Below are positions 45,874-58,190 of a DNA stretch of 64,000 nucleotides, piece by piece (positions within the stretch are counted from its first letter, which is position 1; each line of letters starts with the position of its first letter). Under the pieces are notes generated by a model. It was not told where the DNA came from and made no database searches. It worked only from the letters and a program-made list of their open reading frames with translations. Made by a program: the position numbers and the translations under genes. The DNA is from Branchiostoma floridae (Eukaryota > Chordata > Leptocardii > Amphioxiformes > Branchiostomatidae), in the NCBI RefSeq assembly GCF_000003815.2, contig NC_049980.1, positions 30,132,768-30,196,767 on the forward strand, in the 5' to 3' direction.

Positions 45874-48562
45874 ATGGCGGCATTTGTGACTTTTATTCGC
45901 AGACTTCCGACAATAACACTGTTGGTTTGTATCTAAACTTCGTTGCTCTGCGCTGATTGCATCGACCAATGATTCATATAACATTATAGGTGCTGTTGTT
46001 AAAACGATAGGCTAGAATCTTTGCTAGAATTGCTAGAAAAATGATTTTCGCAGGGAATCTCCTAACCCAAGGAGGTTTAAATAATCTCCTTGCCCTTAAT
46101 GAGGTCTGATGTGTTATATACTTCTACCTGGCAAAATTATTTATTCCAAGAAGATTAAAGATTGTAAATTATACTAGAAACGTGCCGTAAATCTTGCAAA
46201 AACATTCGTAATCACTAAAGTGATCTGGGTCCTCACATCTGCTTGGAGATACATTTGTAATAACAAAATAGGTAATCAAAAGTGAAGATTCTGACATAAC
46301 CAAATGATTTGATTTATCTCAAATTCCGAACACAGCAGAAGGGAGTTTTTCCGAGACATCCAACTTGCACCAGAACAATGTCAGGAGCAGTGCCACAGGT
46401 GAGTTTATATATCAGACTTCGACTTCACACCTTAATCAGACTGTTTTGTCACAGAGCCTCAGTACTGTGCCGCTGCATGTATTTAGTTACAATGTGTTTC
46501 AAGCTCAGATGATTGGCCATCTTTAATGAATGACCTGATCTTATACACTATTAAGGATCATACTTTGCTCCTTGTTTTCTATGTAGGGAGTCAGCGAGAG
46601 ACTCTGGAGTCTTGGAAAGTTGAACCATGTTGCCATCGCTGTTCCAAATCTAGGTACGTTTTTACAAGTTGGATTTATGTCATTAACATCATTAAGGAGT
46701 TATGTACAAGACAAAGACCCTCCTTGATAGAGAAATTATGATGTCGGTTATGGCTGGCAATCAACTTGGCTCTAATCATGGGGTGATTACAAATTGTTAC
46801 TGTCTGTCATGCGTATGGTTACTGTTTCAAATACAACTCTCTAACTGTCATTTTCCAGAATTTTTAAGAGCACTGAAATAAATGGCTTGCAAATGGGTGT
46901 AGTGAGGTGATCCTCCAAGAAGGTGGAAATGTAAGTTCAGACATGCACCTGTTTGAAAGTGCACCTGTTTGAAAGTGCACCTGCTTGGAAGTGCACCTGT
47001 TGGGAAGCCGTAAAAAAATCCAAAACTCAATCCTCTCCATTTGATATTTGCTAATCTTTGTTGAATAGGCAGTCCAACTCTTACCTCTAGATGCATTCTT
47101 ACCATGTGTATGAGCAAGGAGTTTTTTTAACCTCCACGGTAAGAGGTAGAATTTATTTTGTTTTTGCTCTTTATATCAATGATAGTGTACGGAGTTTGAA
47201 TTTTTGTCTTTGAAGTTTGAAAAGATTTATTTTTTCCTGGTCTAGAAAGTGCTACAGCCCTGTACAGAGATGTGATGGGAGCCAAAGTCAGCGAGGTTAC
47301 GGTAAGTCACCATTTATGTCATTTGTACCATGACTTCACAGCAGATAAGTCTGGGGCACAGGCAAAATGGGAAATAACTGCTTGATATTGTGGTACCCCT
47401 ACTTGACTGAACATTGTACTACACTAATGCTCCTACTATGCTGCCTGATGATAAATTGATGTAACAAAATTTGTTGTCTTTTCCAGCCGTTGCCAGAACA
47501 CGGTGTGTACACGGTCTTCGTTGAGCTTGGAAACACAAAACTGGAGGTGAGAATACATTCCATGTGTTTGATATAATTCTTGCTCTTCAACAGATCTTGC
47601 ACAGTGCCACTGACAGAAAGAAATGGATGCTACCTGAAATGTCTGACTATTTCCAAAATTTCATATCTAGTTGCTTGAGTATCTACGAGTTGGTGTATTT
47701 CTGTGCCTCCTTTCAGAATCGTTCAATATCAAAGGTAATGTTTTTGTCTAGATTGGAGACATACGATTACATGGTAACCATGAGACCCTAGATAAAATCA
47801 ATTATGAGCTTATAGAACTATATAGATTATGATAGGATAGTATCATTACTTATGCTAATGTCCATTGCAGTTGCTCCACCCTCTTGGTGAAAAAAGTCCC
47901 ATTGAAGGGTTTTTAAAGAAGAATGCTGCAGGAGGAATCCATCACATTTGTATTGAGGTAAGTTTTGGTAGTGTTGCATAATTGGTTAAAGGGGCATTCC
48001 ACTCCAGAAGGTAGTGTTATTTTCCAATAGATAATGTATCAATGAATACATGATCAGCGGACCTTTTGTGGAATTCCACTTGTGGCGAATTACGCAACGT
48101 GTGTTTGTAAAACAATATGACACTCAGAAAAATTGTCATCCATATAATCAAGTCAGAGTGGCCTTAGTTCCATTCATTAAGTATGTAACAAGGGGGTTCA
48201 AGTACCGCCAGACAACAATGCTGAGCAGCTGTCAGCCTTTTGTAGCATAGTGGTTTGTGTTCCTGGGTTTGTAATCTGGCGGCCCGGATTCGGCGCAGGT
48301 TCGAATCCCAAAAGTCAGGATATTGTTTCTCTCTGTTTCTACTCCTTTCTTACAAGTATACATACTTATGATAATCATATGATAATCATATCTTTCCTAA
48401 AAACTACAGGTTGATAACATCACAGAGGCAGTGAAACAGCTGACGTCCAGTCAGATCCGTGCCCTGAACCCGGAGCCGAAGATCGGCGCACACGGGAAGC
48501 CCGTGGTGTTCCTACATCCTAAAGACTGTAACGGTGTTCTGGTGGAACTGGAGGAGGCATAG
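45874..48562 (+). CDS. MCEE: Methylmalonyl-CoA epimerase, mitochondrial
   Basis: Seven exons (45874-45924, 46336-46398, 46587-46653, 47246-47301, 47487-47546, 47871-47957, 48410-48562) total 537 nt, 178 residues; the human enzyme has 176. Exon 1 encodes an Arg/hydrophobic presequence (MAAFVTFIRRLPTITLL) that continues into KGVFPRHPTCTRT, both lacking acidic residues. Mature part: WSLGKLNHVAIAVPNLE, ELGNTKLELLHPLGEKSPI, GGIHHICIEVDN, KIGAHGKPVVFLHPKDCNGV and LVELEEA. The vicinal-oxygen-chelate metal ligands are visible as His in NHVAIAV, His in GGIHHIC and Glu in LVELE; the fourth ligand was not placed. Known role: interconverts (2S)- and (2R)-methylmalonyl-CoA between propionyl-CoA carboxylase and the B12-dependent mutase. 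Exon 1 is the least certain part (donor GTTTGT); without it translation could start at 46378 (MSGAVPQ) and lack the presequence. Confidence 0.93.
46235..46250. repeat. Solo MITE family A end
   Basis: ACATCTGCTTGGAGAT, the exact inverse of ATCTCCAAGCAGATGT at 44274-44289. Probably unrelated relic ends (see rejected items). Confidence 0.5.
46944..47005. repeat. 16-bp minisatellite, four units
   Basis: Four tandem copies of GCACCTGTTTGAAAGT with minor changes, in an epimerase intron. Confidence 0.85.
48243..48312 (+). repeat. tRNA-derived sequence (SINE head or tRNA relic)
   Basis: TAGCATAGTGG (48243-48253) fits a pol III A box, and GGTTCGAATCC (48299-48309) is a perfect B box about 45 bp later, the usual tRNA spacing. 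No clean cloverleaf or acceptor stem is visible, so it is more likely a SINE head or pseudogene than a functional tRNA. It lies in the last epimerase intron. Confidence 0.6.
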
Positions 48563-48608
48563 CCTCAGATGGTGGTCAGAAGATTCAGAGGATTTTACAG
48601 ATGGAGCA

Positions 48609-48614
48609 ATTAAA
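48609..48614 (+). terminator. Epimerase poly(A) signal ATTAAA
   Basis: ATTAAA 47 bp after the stop codon, the common variant hexamer, followed by T- and GT-rich sequence (tgtttgttccattgtg). Confidence 0.6.
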
Positions 48615-49809
48615 CATTTTTCCTTTAATGAATCTTGTTTGTTCCATTGTGTATTTGTAAGTCCTGATTTTGATTACAAAGAAGGTACGAGGTAGAGTTT
48701 TGGGGCAGTAAGTTTTTAATCCAAGGTGTCTGGGGTATGGTATTGGATGGTGGAGACCATCCCTCTCCTTCAACCAAGTCAGGGACCCATTCACACTTGG
48801 TTTGAATGAGGAAGGTCTTGTCAATTGCCTTTCTCAAGGAAATGGAAGTTGTTTTTAGAAACTTGTTCCCCACGCCACCCCCAACGATAGGCTATCTGGA
48901 GACCAATTTCCTGGGAATACCATAGTGCATTTATTCATATAAAGTACAAGCCAGTTAATTGCGCGACAGACTGCACACTTCCATTCATTGCATGAAATCC
49001 CCAAATCCAATGGTACTGATTTAATTCTGTCAATGATCCTGACAAAGGCGGTGACTTTTAAGTGCTAAGTGTATTTATACAAGGTTACATAAGTGTTTGG
49101 GGAAAGCGTGAAGATGTGTGTAGTACATTGTGTTTATTGGTTTATGGAACGTTATGTCAAAATTAATTGTCGGTGAACAATCTAAACAGTTCCTTTCTAA
49201 TAGACCTTTTTGTCAAGTTCACGATCACATGACCAGATAGACCTCTTTCATTGGCCGAATCTCGACTAATGACTAAAAGCCAGAAATAGTCATGTGTGAT
49301 GAGGCTGTGGAAGGGGTTTACGGAGGTCCTGTTTAATGGCATTGGATTGCATAAGATACAGGCTCAGTGTCCCTAAAAACCCCTGCGATGACGCGTTTGT
49401 TGATGTGGGAACAACACAGGTTTTCCTGAAGTCTACCGACAGCACATCTCTCACCTTCAAACTCAGTCATTTGTCAACAGTGACATCGAGGATAATAAAA
49501 GCAAGAAAACCTTTGAAGATGGTTGAAATAGTCTGTTTGCATCTCTTTTCTTCTCCGAAATGTTAGACCTACCCCCTGGCTTCGCTTACGCACATTGTCA
49601 AGCAGAAGATCAACAGGAATACAGTAGTTCTAAGCTCCGCTGTCGCCAACGGCTACGCCCTTGCTATAAAATATTTTCCCTCCTGTACCATAATCATATA
49701 AACACCTAACAACCCAGTGGTGGAAATACAAATGTATAGGCCTGATTTCGTCAGTAACCGTGAAAATTTTGTGAGACCATCAGAGACATAAAGTAAGGGA
49801 AGCCAGAAC
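48615..49809. other. Intergenic region between the epimerase and channel genes
   Basis: Contains a single pogo-like end (48948-48970, 'caagccagttaattgcgc') and otherwise no recognised feature. Confidence 0.4.
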
Positions 49810-49923
49810 ATGGGGGTGAAGAAGTTGCTGCTTCTGGGTATGTTGTTCGTGGCGTACGTGCTACTGGGCGGGTGCGTGTTCCACTACCTGGAGAGCGAAG
49901 AAGAGGTGAGACTGAGACAGCAG
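49810..49923 (+). CDS. KCNK-like: First coding exon of a probable two-pore-domain K+ channel (partial)
   Basis: Start 'aacATGG' and 38 codons to a CAG|GTGT donor right at an N gap. The peptide is a short basic start, a membrane segment (LLLLGMLFVAYVLLGGCVF) and then HYLESEEEVRLRQQ. This matches the N-terminus of K2P channels: a very short cytosolic tail, TM1 ending G-x-x-[VI]-F-x-x-[LV]-E, then the charged start of the extracellular cap helix. In the family, TM1 and TM4 flank two pore loops that make a leak K+ conductance as a dimer. The rest (pore GYG motifs) is not in the window; the gap and the giant repeat lie downstream. Another small membrane protein is possible. Confidence 0.6.
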
Positions 49924-49927
49924 GTGT

Positions 49928-50203
49928 NNNNNNNNNNNNNNNNNNNNNNNNNNNNNNNNNNNNNNNNNNNNNNNNNNNNNNNNNNNNNNNNNNNNNNNNN
50001 NNNNNNNNNNNNNNNNNNNNNNNNNNNNNNNNNNNNNNNNNNNNNNNNNNNNNNNNNNNNNNNNNNNNNNNNNNNNNNNNNNNNNNNNNNNNNNNNNNNN
50101 NNNNNNNNNNNNNNNNNNNNNNNNNNNNNNNNNNNNNNNNNNNNNNNNNNNNNNNNNNNNNNNNNNNNNNNNNNNNNNNNNNNNNNNNNNNNNNNNNNNN
50201 NNN
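49928..50203. other. Assembly gap, 276 N, at the left edge of the foldback element
   Basis: Run of N ending exactly where the left terminal inverted repeat becomes readable, so the left host-element junction is hidden. Confidence 1.
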
Positions 50204-51240
50204 ATTGGGGGCCAAGTGTTGCAAAATTAAACGTATACATAGAACGAATTTTCTCTCACACAGAAGGGTTGAAAAAGGTCTCACACACAGACAGATTTTT
50301 CTCTCTCACACAACAGTTGAAAAAGGTCGCACACATTGACAGATTTTTCTCTCTCACACAACCGTTGGAAAAGGTCGCACACATCGACAGATTTTTCTCT
50401 CCCACTCCAAAGTTGAAAAACTTCGTACACAGTCACAGATTTTCAAAAGGTGATTTTTTTACCATGTGTTGTCCTATACCATTCTTCACAAATGTTATAA
50501 ATGCAAGCATATACAGGCGGTTTCTCGGTTCAACATGTACTTTATTCTTCAATATAGAGGCTATTATATTGTTTTAGTGAATACCGTGACCGGTATTCGA
50601 ATCCATTTCTATTTCAGCATTAATGATACAATGGCCAGCATGACTTTGACTTTTGACCTGTTATATAGCTTATATGATTTGCCTTTTTCCCATAGAGACA
50701 TGTATTTGAAATATACCGTAGCTGGAATGTCTCTGGATTCATAGAATGCACTCACACATGTCATATAAGTTGTCCTTCACCGACTCAAACTTGCACGCTC
50801 GATATCTTTCTTAGATACTCTTTCCGATCGTTCGTGCAGTCATACATAATATCTGTAAAAACAAATATTATCCAAAAACTGAGGCTGAATTTTTTTTCAC
50901 ATACACAGCAAGAAGTTTCTGCAAGTCAATCACCCTTGGTAAGAAAGCTTAAGGTGGAAAAAAATCCGTCCCTGAAGAGAACTGTTTAAAAGATCCTTGT
51001 TCGGATGTATAAGCACGACGACTTTAAAGTTTTGGGGGTTGATTGCATTCTTCACATAGTGCAGACACCACGAGAATATGTCGCGTCAACAAATGTGCAA
51101 TTTTTTGTCTCAAACACTTGCAGAAATCAACTCTCAAACACATATCGAATTATTCTTTCCAAAGACAAACTATTCTTTGATACAGCAGACATTTTTATTC
51201 CGACACACAAACACTAGAATTCTCTCTCACACACAGCACA
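50204..51240. repeat. Left terminal inverted repeat, outer unique part
   Basis: Counterpart of 62410-63445 in inverse. It begins with four 48-bp subterminal units and continues with ~800 bp of AT-rich DNA to the first long array unit. Reading frames of 70-90 codons here occur in both arms because the arms are copies, not because they are genes. Confidence 0.8.
50246..50450 (+). repeat. 48-bp subterminal tandem repeats, left
   Basis: Four units of 48 bp (e.g. GACAGATTTTTCTCTCTCAC... GTTGAAAAAGGTCGCACACA) with decreasing similarity inward. As 48 is a multiple of three, a frame stays open and spells a 16-residue repeat (KKVAHIDRFFSLTQQL-like). Mirrored at 63205-63410. Confidence 0.85.
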
Positions 51241-54200
51241 AAAAGCTCTCTCACTTCGGGAGGCTTTCCCTGCCAACCCGGCTGTAGGAGTGAGCGATTT
51301 TTTTCGTCTGAGTGAGAGCGAAATTTGGTCGATGTTAGAGCGCTTTCGGAGTAGTGGAAGAATAACTTGCTTGAGTTTTCTGAACTTCCAAATGGCAATG
51401 AACAGTGTTATTTTCTTCATTTTTCAATAATAAACCATTTTAACAATGACATTCTGTTATGTTATAGACATTTCCTCGACAATCACTTTATTCCGACACA
51501 CAACTCAGAAATTCTCTCTCACCCACAGAACAAAAAGTTCTTTCACCTCGGGGGCTTTCCCCGCCAACCCGGCTGGAGGAGTGAGCGATTTATTTCGTCT
51601 GAGTGAGAGCGAAATTTGGTCGATGTGAGAGCGCTTTTGGAGTAGTGGAAGAATAACTTGCTTGAGTTTTCTCATCTTCTTAAAGGCAATGTACAGCGTC
51701 ATTTTCTTCAGTTTCCAATAATAAACCTTTTCAAAAATGACATTCTGTTATATTATAGACATTTCCTACACAATCACTTTATTCCGACACACAACGCAGA
51801 AATTCTCTCTCACCCACGGAACAAAAAGTTCTCTCACCTCGGAGGCTTTCCCCGCCGATCAGGCTGGAGGAGTGAGCGATTTTATTGGTCTGAGTGAGAG
51901 CGAAATTTGGTCGATGTGAGAGCGCTTTTGGAGTAGTGGAAGAATAACTTGCTTGAGTTTTCTTGTCTTCTTAAAGGCAATGTACAGCGTCATTTTCTTC
52001 AGTTTCCAATAATAAACCTTTTCAAAAATGACATTCTGTTATATTATAGACATTTCCTCGACAATCATATCATTCCGACACACAACGCAGAAATTCTCTC
52101 TCACCCACGGAACAAAAAGTTCTCTCACCTCGGAGGCTTTCCCCGCCGATCAGGCTGGAGGAGTGAGCGATTTTTTGGTCTGAGTGAGAGCGAAATTTGG
52201 TCGATGTGAGAGCGCTTTCGGAGTAGTGGAAGAATAACTTGCTTGAGTTTTCTTAACTTCCAAATGGCAATGAACAGTGTCATTTTCTTGTTTCCACCAA
52301 TAAACCTTTTTGACAATGACATTCTGTTATATTATAGACATTTCCTCGACAGTCATATTATTCCGACACACAACGCTGAAATTCTCTCTCACCCACGGAA
52401 CAAAAAGTTCTCTTACTCCGCGAGGCTTCCCCTACCAACCCGGCTGGAGGAGTGAGCGATTACTTTGGTCTGAGTGAGAGCGAAACTTTGTCGATGTGAG
52501 AGCGCTTTCGGAGTAGTGGAAGAATAACTTGCTTGAGTTTTCTTATCTTCTTAAAGGCAATGAACAGCGTCATTTTCTTCAGTTTCCAATAAATAATAAA
52601 CCTTTTCAAAAATGACATTCTGTTATATTATAGACATTTCCTCGACAATCATATCATTCCGACAAACAACGCAGAAATTCTCTCTCACCCACGGAACAAA
52701 AAGTTCTCTCACCTCGGGGGCTTTCCCGCCGATCAGGCTGGAGGAGTGAGCGATTTTTTTTCGTCTGAGTGAGAGCGAAATTTGGTCGATGTGAGAGCGC
52801 TTTCGGAGTGTTGAAGAATAACTTCATTGAGGTTTATTTACTTAAAATGCACAATGATCACTGAAATTTTATTTTGTTTGCAACGATATACATCATACTA
52901 TAATGATCGCTTATACCAAAGATATTGTCTTGACAATCAATATTATTCTGACACACAATACTAAAATTCTCTCTCACCCACATTACAAAAAGTTCTCTCA
53001 CTTCGGGAGGCCTCCCCTGCAAACCCGGATGGAGGAGTGAGCGAATGTTTGGTCTGGGTGAGACAGAAAATTGATCGATGTGAGAGCGCTTTCGGAGTAG
53101 TGGAAGAATAACTTCCTTAAGTTTTCTTAACTTCTAAAGGGAATGAACAGTGTCATTTTCTTCAGTTTCCAATAATAAACCATTTTAACAATGACATTCT
53201 GTTATGTTATAGACAGTTCGTCGACAATCACTTTATTCCGACACACAACGCAGAAATTCTCTCTCACACACAGAACAAAAAGTTCTCTCACTCCGGGAGG
53301 CTTCCCTGCCAACGCGGCTGTAGGAGTGAGCGATTTTTTGGTCTGAGTGAGTGCGAACTTTGGTCGATGTGAGAGCGCTTTCGGAATAGTGCAAGAACAA
53401 ATTCCTTCATCATTTCTTTACTTAAAACGCATGTTAAACACTGACATTTTGTATAGTTTGAAACGATATACATCATACACTAACAATCACTTAAACCAAA
53501 GACATTGTCTTGACGATCAGTCATTTTCCGACACTCAACGCTAAAATTCTCTCTCACACACAGAACAAAAAGTTCTCTCACTTCGAGGGCTTTTCCTGCC
53601 AACCTGGCCGTAGGAGTGAGCGCTTTTTTGGGTCTGAGTGAGTGCGAACTTTTGTCGATGTGAGAGCGCTTTCGGAGTAGTGAAAGAACAAATTCTTTTA
53701 GATTTTTTTTACTAAAAACGCAAAATAAACACTGGCATTTTGTTCAGTCTGAAACGATATATACCATACAATACCAATCACTTATACCAAATATTAAAGA
53801 TATTGTCTTGACAATCAATCTTTTTCTCGACACACCACGCTGAAATTCTCTCTCACACACAGACCAAAAAGTTCTCTCACTTCGGGAGGCTTCCTTGCCA
53901 ACCCGGCTGTAGAAGTGAGCGCTTTTTTGGGTCTGAGTGAGTGCGAACTTTTGTCGATGTGAGAGCGCTTTTGGAGTAGTGAAAGAACAACTTCTTTTAG
54001 TTTTTTTTACTTAAAACGCAAAATAAACACTGACATTTTGTCTAGTTTGTAACGATATACACTATACAATACCAATCACTTATACCAAATATTAAAGATA
54101 TTGTCTTGACAATCAATCTTTTTCCGACACAAAACGCTGAAATTCTCTCTCACACATAGAACAAAAAGTTCTCTCACTTCGGGAGGCTTCCTTGCCAACC

Positions 54201-57200
54201 CGGCTGTAGGAGTGAGCGCTTTTTTGGGTCTGAGTGAGTGCGAACATTTGTCGATGTGAGAGCGCTTTCGGAATAGTGAAAGAACAGCTTCCTTCAGTAT
54301 TTCTTCACTTTAAACGCAAAATAAACGCTGACATTTTGTTTAGTTTGTAGCGATGTACACTATACAATACCAATCACTTATACCAAATATTAAAGATTTT
54401 GTCTTGATGATCAATCTATTTCCGACACACCACGCTAAAATTCTCTCTCACACACAGAACAAAAAGTTCTCTCACTTCGGGAGGCTTCCCTGCCAACGGA
54501 GCTGTAGGAGTGAGCGACTTTTTTCGGTCTGAGTGAGTGCGAACTTTTGTCGATGTGAGAGCGCTTTCGGAGTAGTGAAAGAACAACTTCTTTTAGTATT
54601 TTTTACTAAAAACGCAAAATAAACACTGGCATTTTGTTTTGTCTGAAACGATATATACTATACAATAACAATCACTTATACCAAATATTAAAGATATTGT
54701 CTTGACAATCAATCTTTTTCTCGACATACAACGCTAAAATTCTCTCTCACACACAGAACAAAAAGTTCTCTCACTCCGGGAGGCTTCCCTGCCAACGGGG
54801 CTGGAAGAGTGAGCGATTTTTTGGGTCTGAGTGAGTGCGAACTTTTGTCGATGTGAGAGAGATTTTGGGGTAGTGAAAGAACAACTTCTTTTAGTATTTT
54901 TTACTTAAAACCCAAAATAAACGCAGACATTTTGTTTAGTTTGTAACGATATACAGTATACAATACCAATCACTTATACCAAATATTAAAGATATTGTCT
55001 TGACAATCAATCTTTTTCCGACACACAACGCTGAAATTCTCTCTCACACACAGAACAAAAAGTTCTCTCACTTCGGGAGGCTTCCTTGCCAACCCGGCTG
55101 TAGGAGTGAGCGCTTTTTTTGGGTCTGAGTGAGTGCGAACTTTTGTCGATGTGAGAGCGCTTTTGGAGTAGTGAAAGAACAACTTCTTTTAGTATTTTTC
55201 ACTTTAAGCGCAAAATAAACACTGACATTTTATTCAGTTTGTAACGATATACACTATACAATACCAATCACTTATACCAAATATTAAAGATCTTGTCTTG
55301 ACAATCAATCTTTTTCCGACACACAACGCTGAAATTCTCTCTCAACACAGACCAAAAAGTTCTCTCACTTCGGGAGGCTTCCTTGCCAACCCGGCTGTAG
55401 GAGTGAGCGATTTTTTGGGTCTGAGTGAGTGCGAACTTTTGTCGATGTGAGAGCGCTTTTGGAGAAGTGAAAGAACAACTTCTTTTAGTATTTTTTACTT
55501 AAAACCCAAAATATACACTGACATTTTGTTAAGTTTGTAACGATATACGCTATACAATACCAATCACTTATACCAAATATTAAAGATATTGTCTTGACAA
55601 TCAATCTTTTTCCGACACACAACGCTGAAATTCTCTCTCACACACAGAACAAAAAGTTCTCTCACTTCGGTCGGCTTCCTTGCCAACCCGGCTGTAGGAG
55701 TGAGCGCTTTTTTGGGTCTGAGTGAGTGCGAACTTTTGTCGATGTGAGAGCGCTTTTGGAGTAGTGAAAGAACAACTTCCTTTAGTATTTTTCACTTAAA
55801 ACCAAAAATAAACACTGACATTTTGTTAAGTTTGTAACGATATACACTATACAATACCAATGACTTATACCAAATATTAAAGATATTGTCTTGACAATCA
55901 ATCTTTTTCCGACACACAACGCGGAAATTCTCTCACACACAGAACAAAAAGTTCTCTCACTTCGGGAGGCTTCCCTGCCAACGGGGATGTAGGAGTGAGC
56001 GATTTTTTGGGTCTGAGTGAGTGCGAACTTTTGTCGATGTGAGAGCGATTTTGGAGTAGTGAAAGAACAACTTCTTTTAGTATTTTTTACTTAAAACGCA
56101 AAATAAACGTAGACATTTTGTTTAGTTTGTAGCGATATACACTATACAATACCAATCACTTATACCAAATATTAAAGATATTGTCTTGACAATCAATAGT
56201 TTTCCGACACACAACGCTGAAATTCTCTCTCACACACAGACCAAAAAGTTCTCTCACTTCGGGAGGCTTCCTTGCCAACCCGGCTGTAGGAGTGATCGCT
56301 TTCTTGGGTCTGAGTGAGTGCGAACTTTTGTCGATGTGAGAGCGCTTTTGGAGTAGTGAAAGAACAACTTCCTTCAGTATTTTTTACTTAAAACCCAAAA
56401 TAAACGCCGACATTTTGTTTACTTTGTAACGATATACAGTATACAGTACCAATCACTTATACCAAATATTAAAGATATTGTCTTGACAATCAATCTTTTT
56501 CCGACACACAACGCTGAATTCTCTCTCACACACAGACCAAAAAGTTCTCTCACTTCGGGAGGCTTTCCTGCCAATCCGGCTGTAGGAGTGAGCGATTTTT
56601 TTGGGTCTGAGTGAGTGCGAACTTTTGTCGATGTGAGATCGCTTTCGGAATAGTGAAAGAATAACTTTCTTCAGTATTATTTCACTTTAAGCGCAAAATA
56701 AACGCTGACATTTTGTTAAGTTTGTAACGATATACACTATACAATACCCATCACTTATACCAAATATTAAAGATAAAGATATACACGATCAATCTTTTAC
56801 GGACACACAACGCTAAAATTCTCTCTCACCCACAGAACAAAAAGTTCTCTCACTTCGGGAGGCTCCCCTGCCAACCCGGCCGTAGGAGTGAGCGATTTTT
56901 CGGGTCTGAGTGAGAGCGAAAATTCGTCGATGTGAGAGCGCTTTCGGAGTAGTGAAATAATAGCTTCCTGGAGGTTTATTAACTTTAGACTCAAATCAAC
57001 AACTGACATTCTATTCAGTTTGAAACAATATACATCATACAATAACGATGACTTATACCAAAGATAATGTCTTGACAATTAATCTTTTTCCGACACTCAA
57101 CGATAAAACTCTCTCTCACACACAGAACAAAAAGTTCTCTCACTTCGGGAGGCTTTCCCTGCCAACCCGGCCGTAGGAGTGAGCGAATTTTTGGGTCTGA

Positions 57201-57540
57201 GTGAGAGAGAAATTTGGTCGATGTGAGAGCGCTTTCGGAAGAGTGAAAGAATAACTTCTTTCAGTATTTTTTCACTTCAAACGCAAGATAGACACTGACA
57301 TTTTGTTTACTTTGTTACGATATACACTATATAATACAATCATTCATTCCATAGATATGGTCTTGACAATCAATCTTTTTCCGACACTCAACGCTAAAAT
57401 TCTCTCTCACTTACAGAACAAAAAGTTCTCTCACTTCGGGAGGCTTCCCCGCCAATTTGGCTGTAGGAGTGAGCGATTTTTTGGTGAGAGAGAAAACTCG
57501 TCGATGTGAGAGCGCTTTCGGAGTACTAGTAGTGAAAGAA
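51220..57540 (+). repeat. ~290-300 bp tandem array, left arm, 22 units
   Basis: A marker word 'cgatgtgagagcgct' (and variants) recurs near 51331, 51621, 51912, 52202, 52492, 52787, 53076, 53365, 53656, 53955, 54252, 54551, 54849, 55148, 55442, 55739, 56033, 56329, 56627, 56927, 57219 and 57501. Spacing is ~290 in the first units and ~297 later, i.e. two subtypes. Each unit reads CTCTCTCACACACAGAACAA, AAAAGTTCTCTCACTTCGGG, then AGGAGTGAGCGA, CTGAGTGAG and GATGTGAGAGCGC: CTCTCAC words on one side and GTGAG words on the other, so each unit is an imperfect hairpin. An AT-rich spacer of ~130 bp separates hairpins. Confidence 0.92.
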
Positions 57541-58190
57541 GAAATTCCTTGTGGCCAGAGTAGTCGCCGTGGTGATGTTGAGATGTTGGAATCTTGGAAT
57601 GAACGGACCTGTTCAATCCATGCCAAACAGGTCAATACCTGTTAAAACCAATATTCTGCAACATGTTCCACTAGCGCATTGGGAAAGTTTGCGCAAGGAA
57701 AACCAATGTACCGGGTTCGAATCCGGAGAGGAAATTTTTTTTAACTGTCTTTTTTTTCCTTTTTTTACATCCATTAAAATACTAATTTTTACATCCATTA
57801 AAATACTAATTAACAATACTTTTGTATAGAACATTAAAACTCACCTTTGCACCTGTTCTACTTCTGCATTTTTTCGCTGTTGGGATGTTTGAATGAACGA
57901 ACTGTGAGACGTGCGTTACTCTGCATATATGTCGTTCTAACTTTCCATAAAATGCCCATACAACATCTATATCACAAGAATAAATTGATTTTCTCGAAAA
58001 TAACTGCATACTGTATGACAAAAAGTTTCACTAAACATATTTATTTTCATATTTCTGGACATAAAGTCATTTGCATATTTGTGAATCTCTCCATGTGACC
58101 ATATCAGGATAAGTTACTCTGTTCTATTTATATGACATTCTAATAACTAGAAAAAAAAACGTTCACACACGCAAACCTTGGCAAAATGCC
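57541..58190. other. Interruption of the left array
   Basis: Unrelated DNA of ~650 bp between array units. It contains a tRNA-like segment, a 25-bp tandem duplication (ttttacatccattaaaatac, 57764-57812) and two similar words ~300 bp apart (ttggaatgaacgga near 57594; tttgaatgaacgaa near 57889). Probably a nested insertion. Confidence 0.6.
57671..57740 (+). repeat. tRNA-like segment inside the array interruption
   Basis: TAGCGCATTGG resembles an A box, GGTTCGAATCC is a perfect B box, and a run of T follows. No complete cloverleaf is visible; SINE head or tRNA relic. Confidence 0.5.

Noticed and set aside
44274-46250. A 16-bp perfect inverted pair (ATCTCCAAGCAGATGT / ACATCTGCTTGGAGAT) 1.98 kb apart, as if a transposon enclosed the epimerase promoter and first exon
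   Set aside because: The flanking 9 bp do not match as a target duplication and no transposase lies between; two relic family A ends are more likely.
48243-48312. Functional tRNA gene
   Set aside because: A and B boxes are good but acceptor and anticodon stems do not form cleanly; annotated as a tRNA-derived repeat.
51005-52455. Several 60-90 codon frames within the array
   Set aside because: They repeat with the unit period and mirror in the right arm, so they reflect repeat structure, not separate genes.
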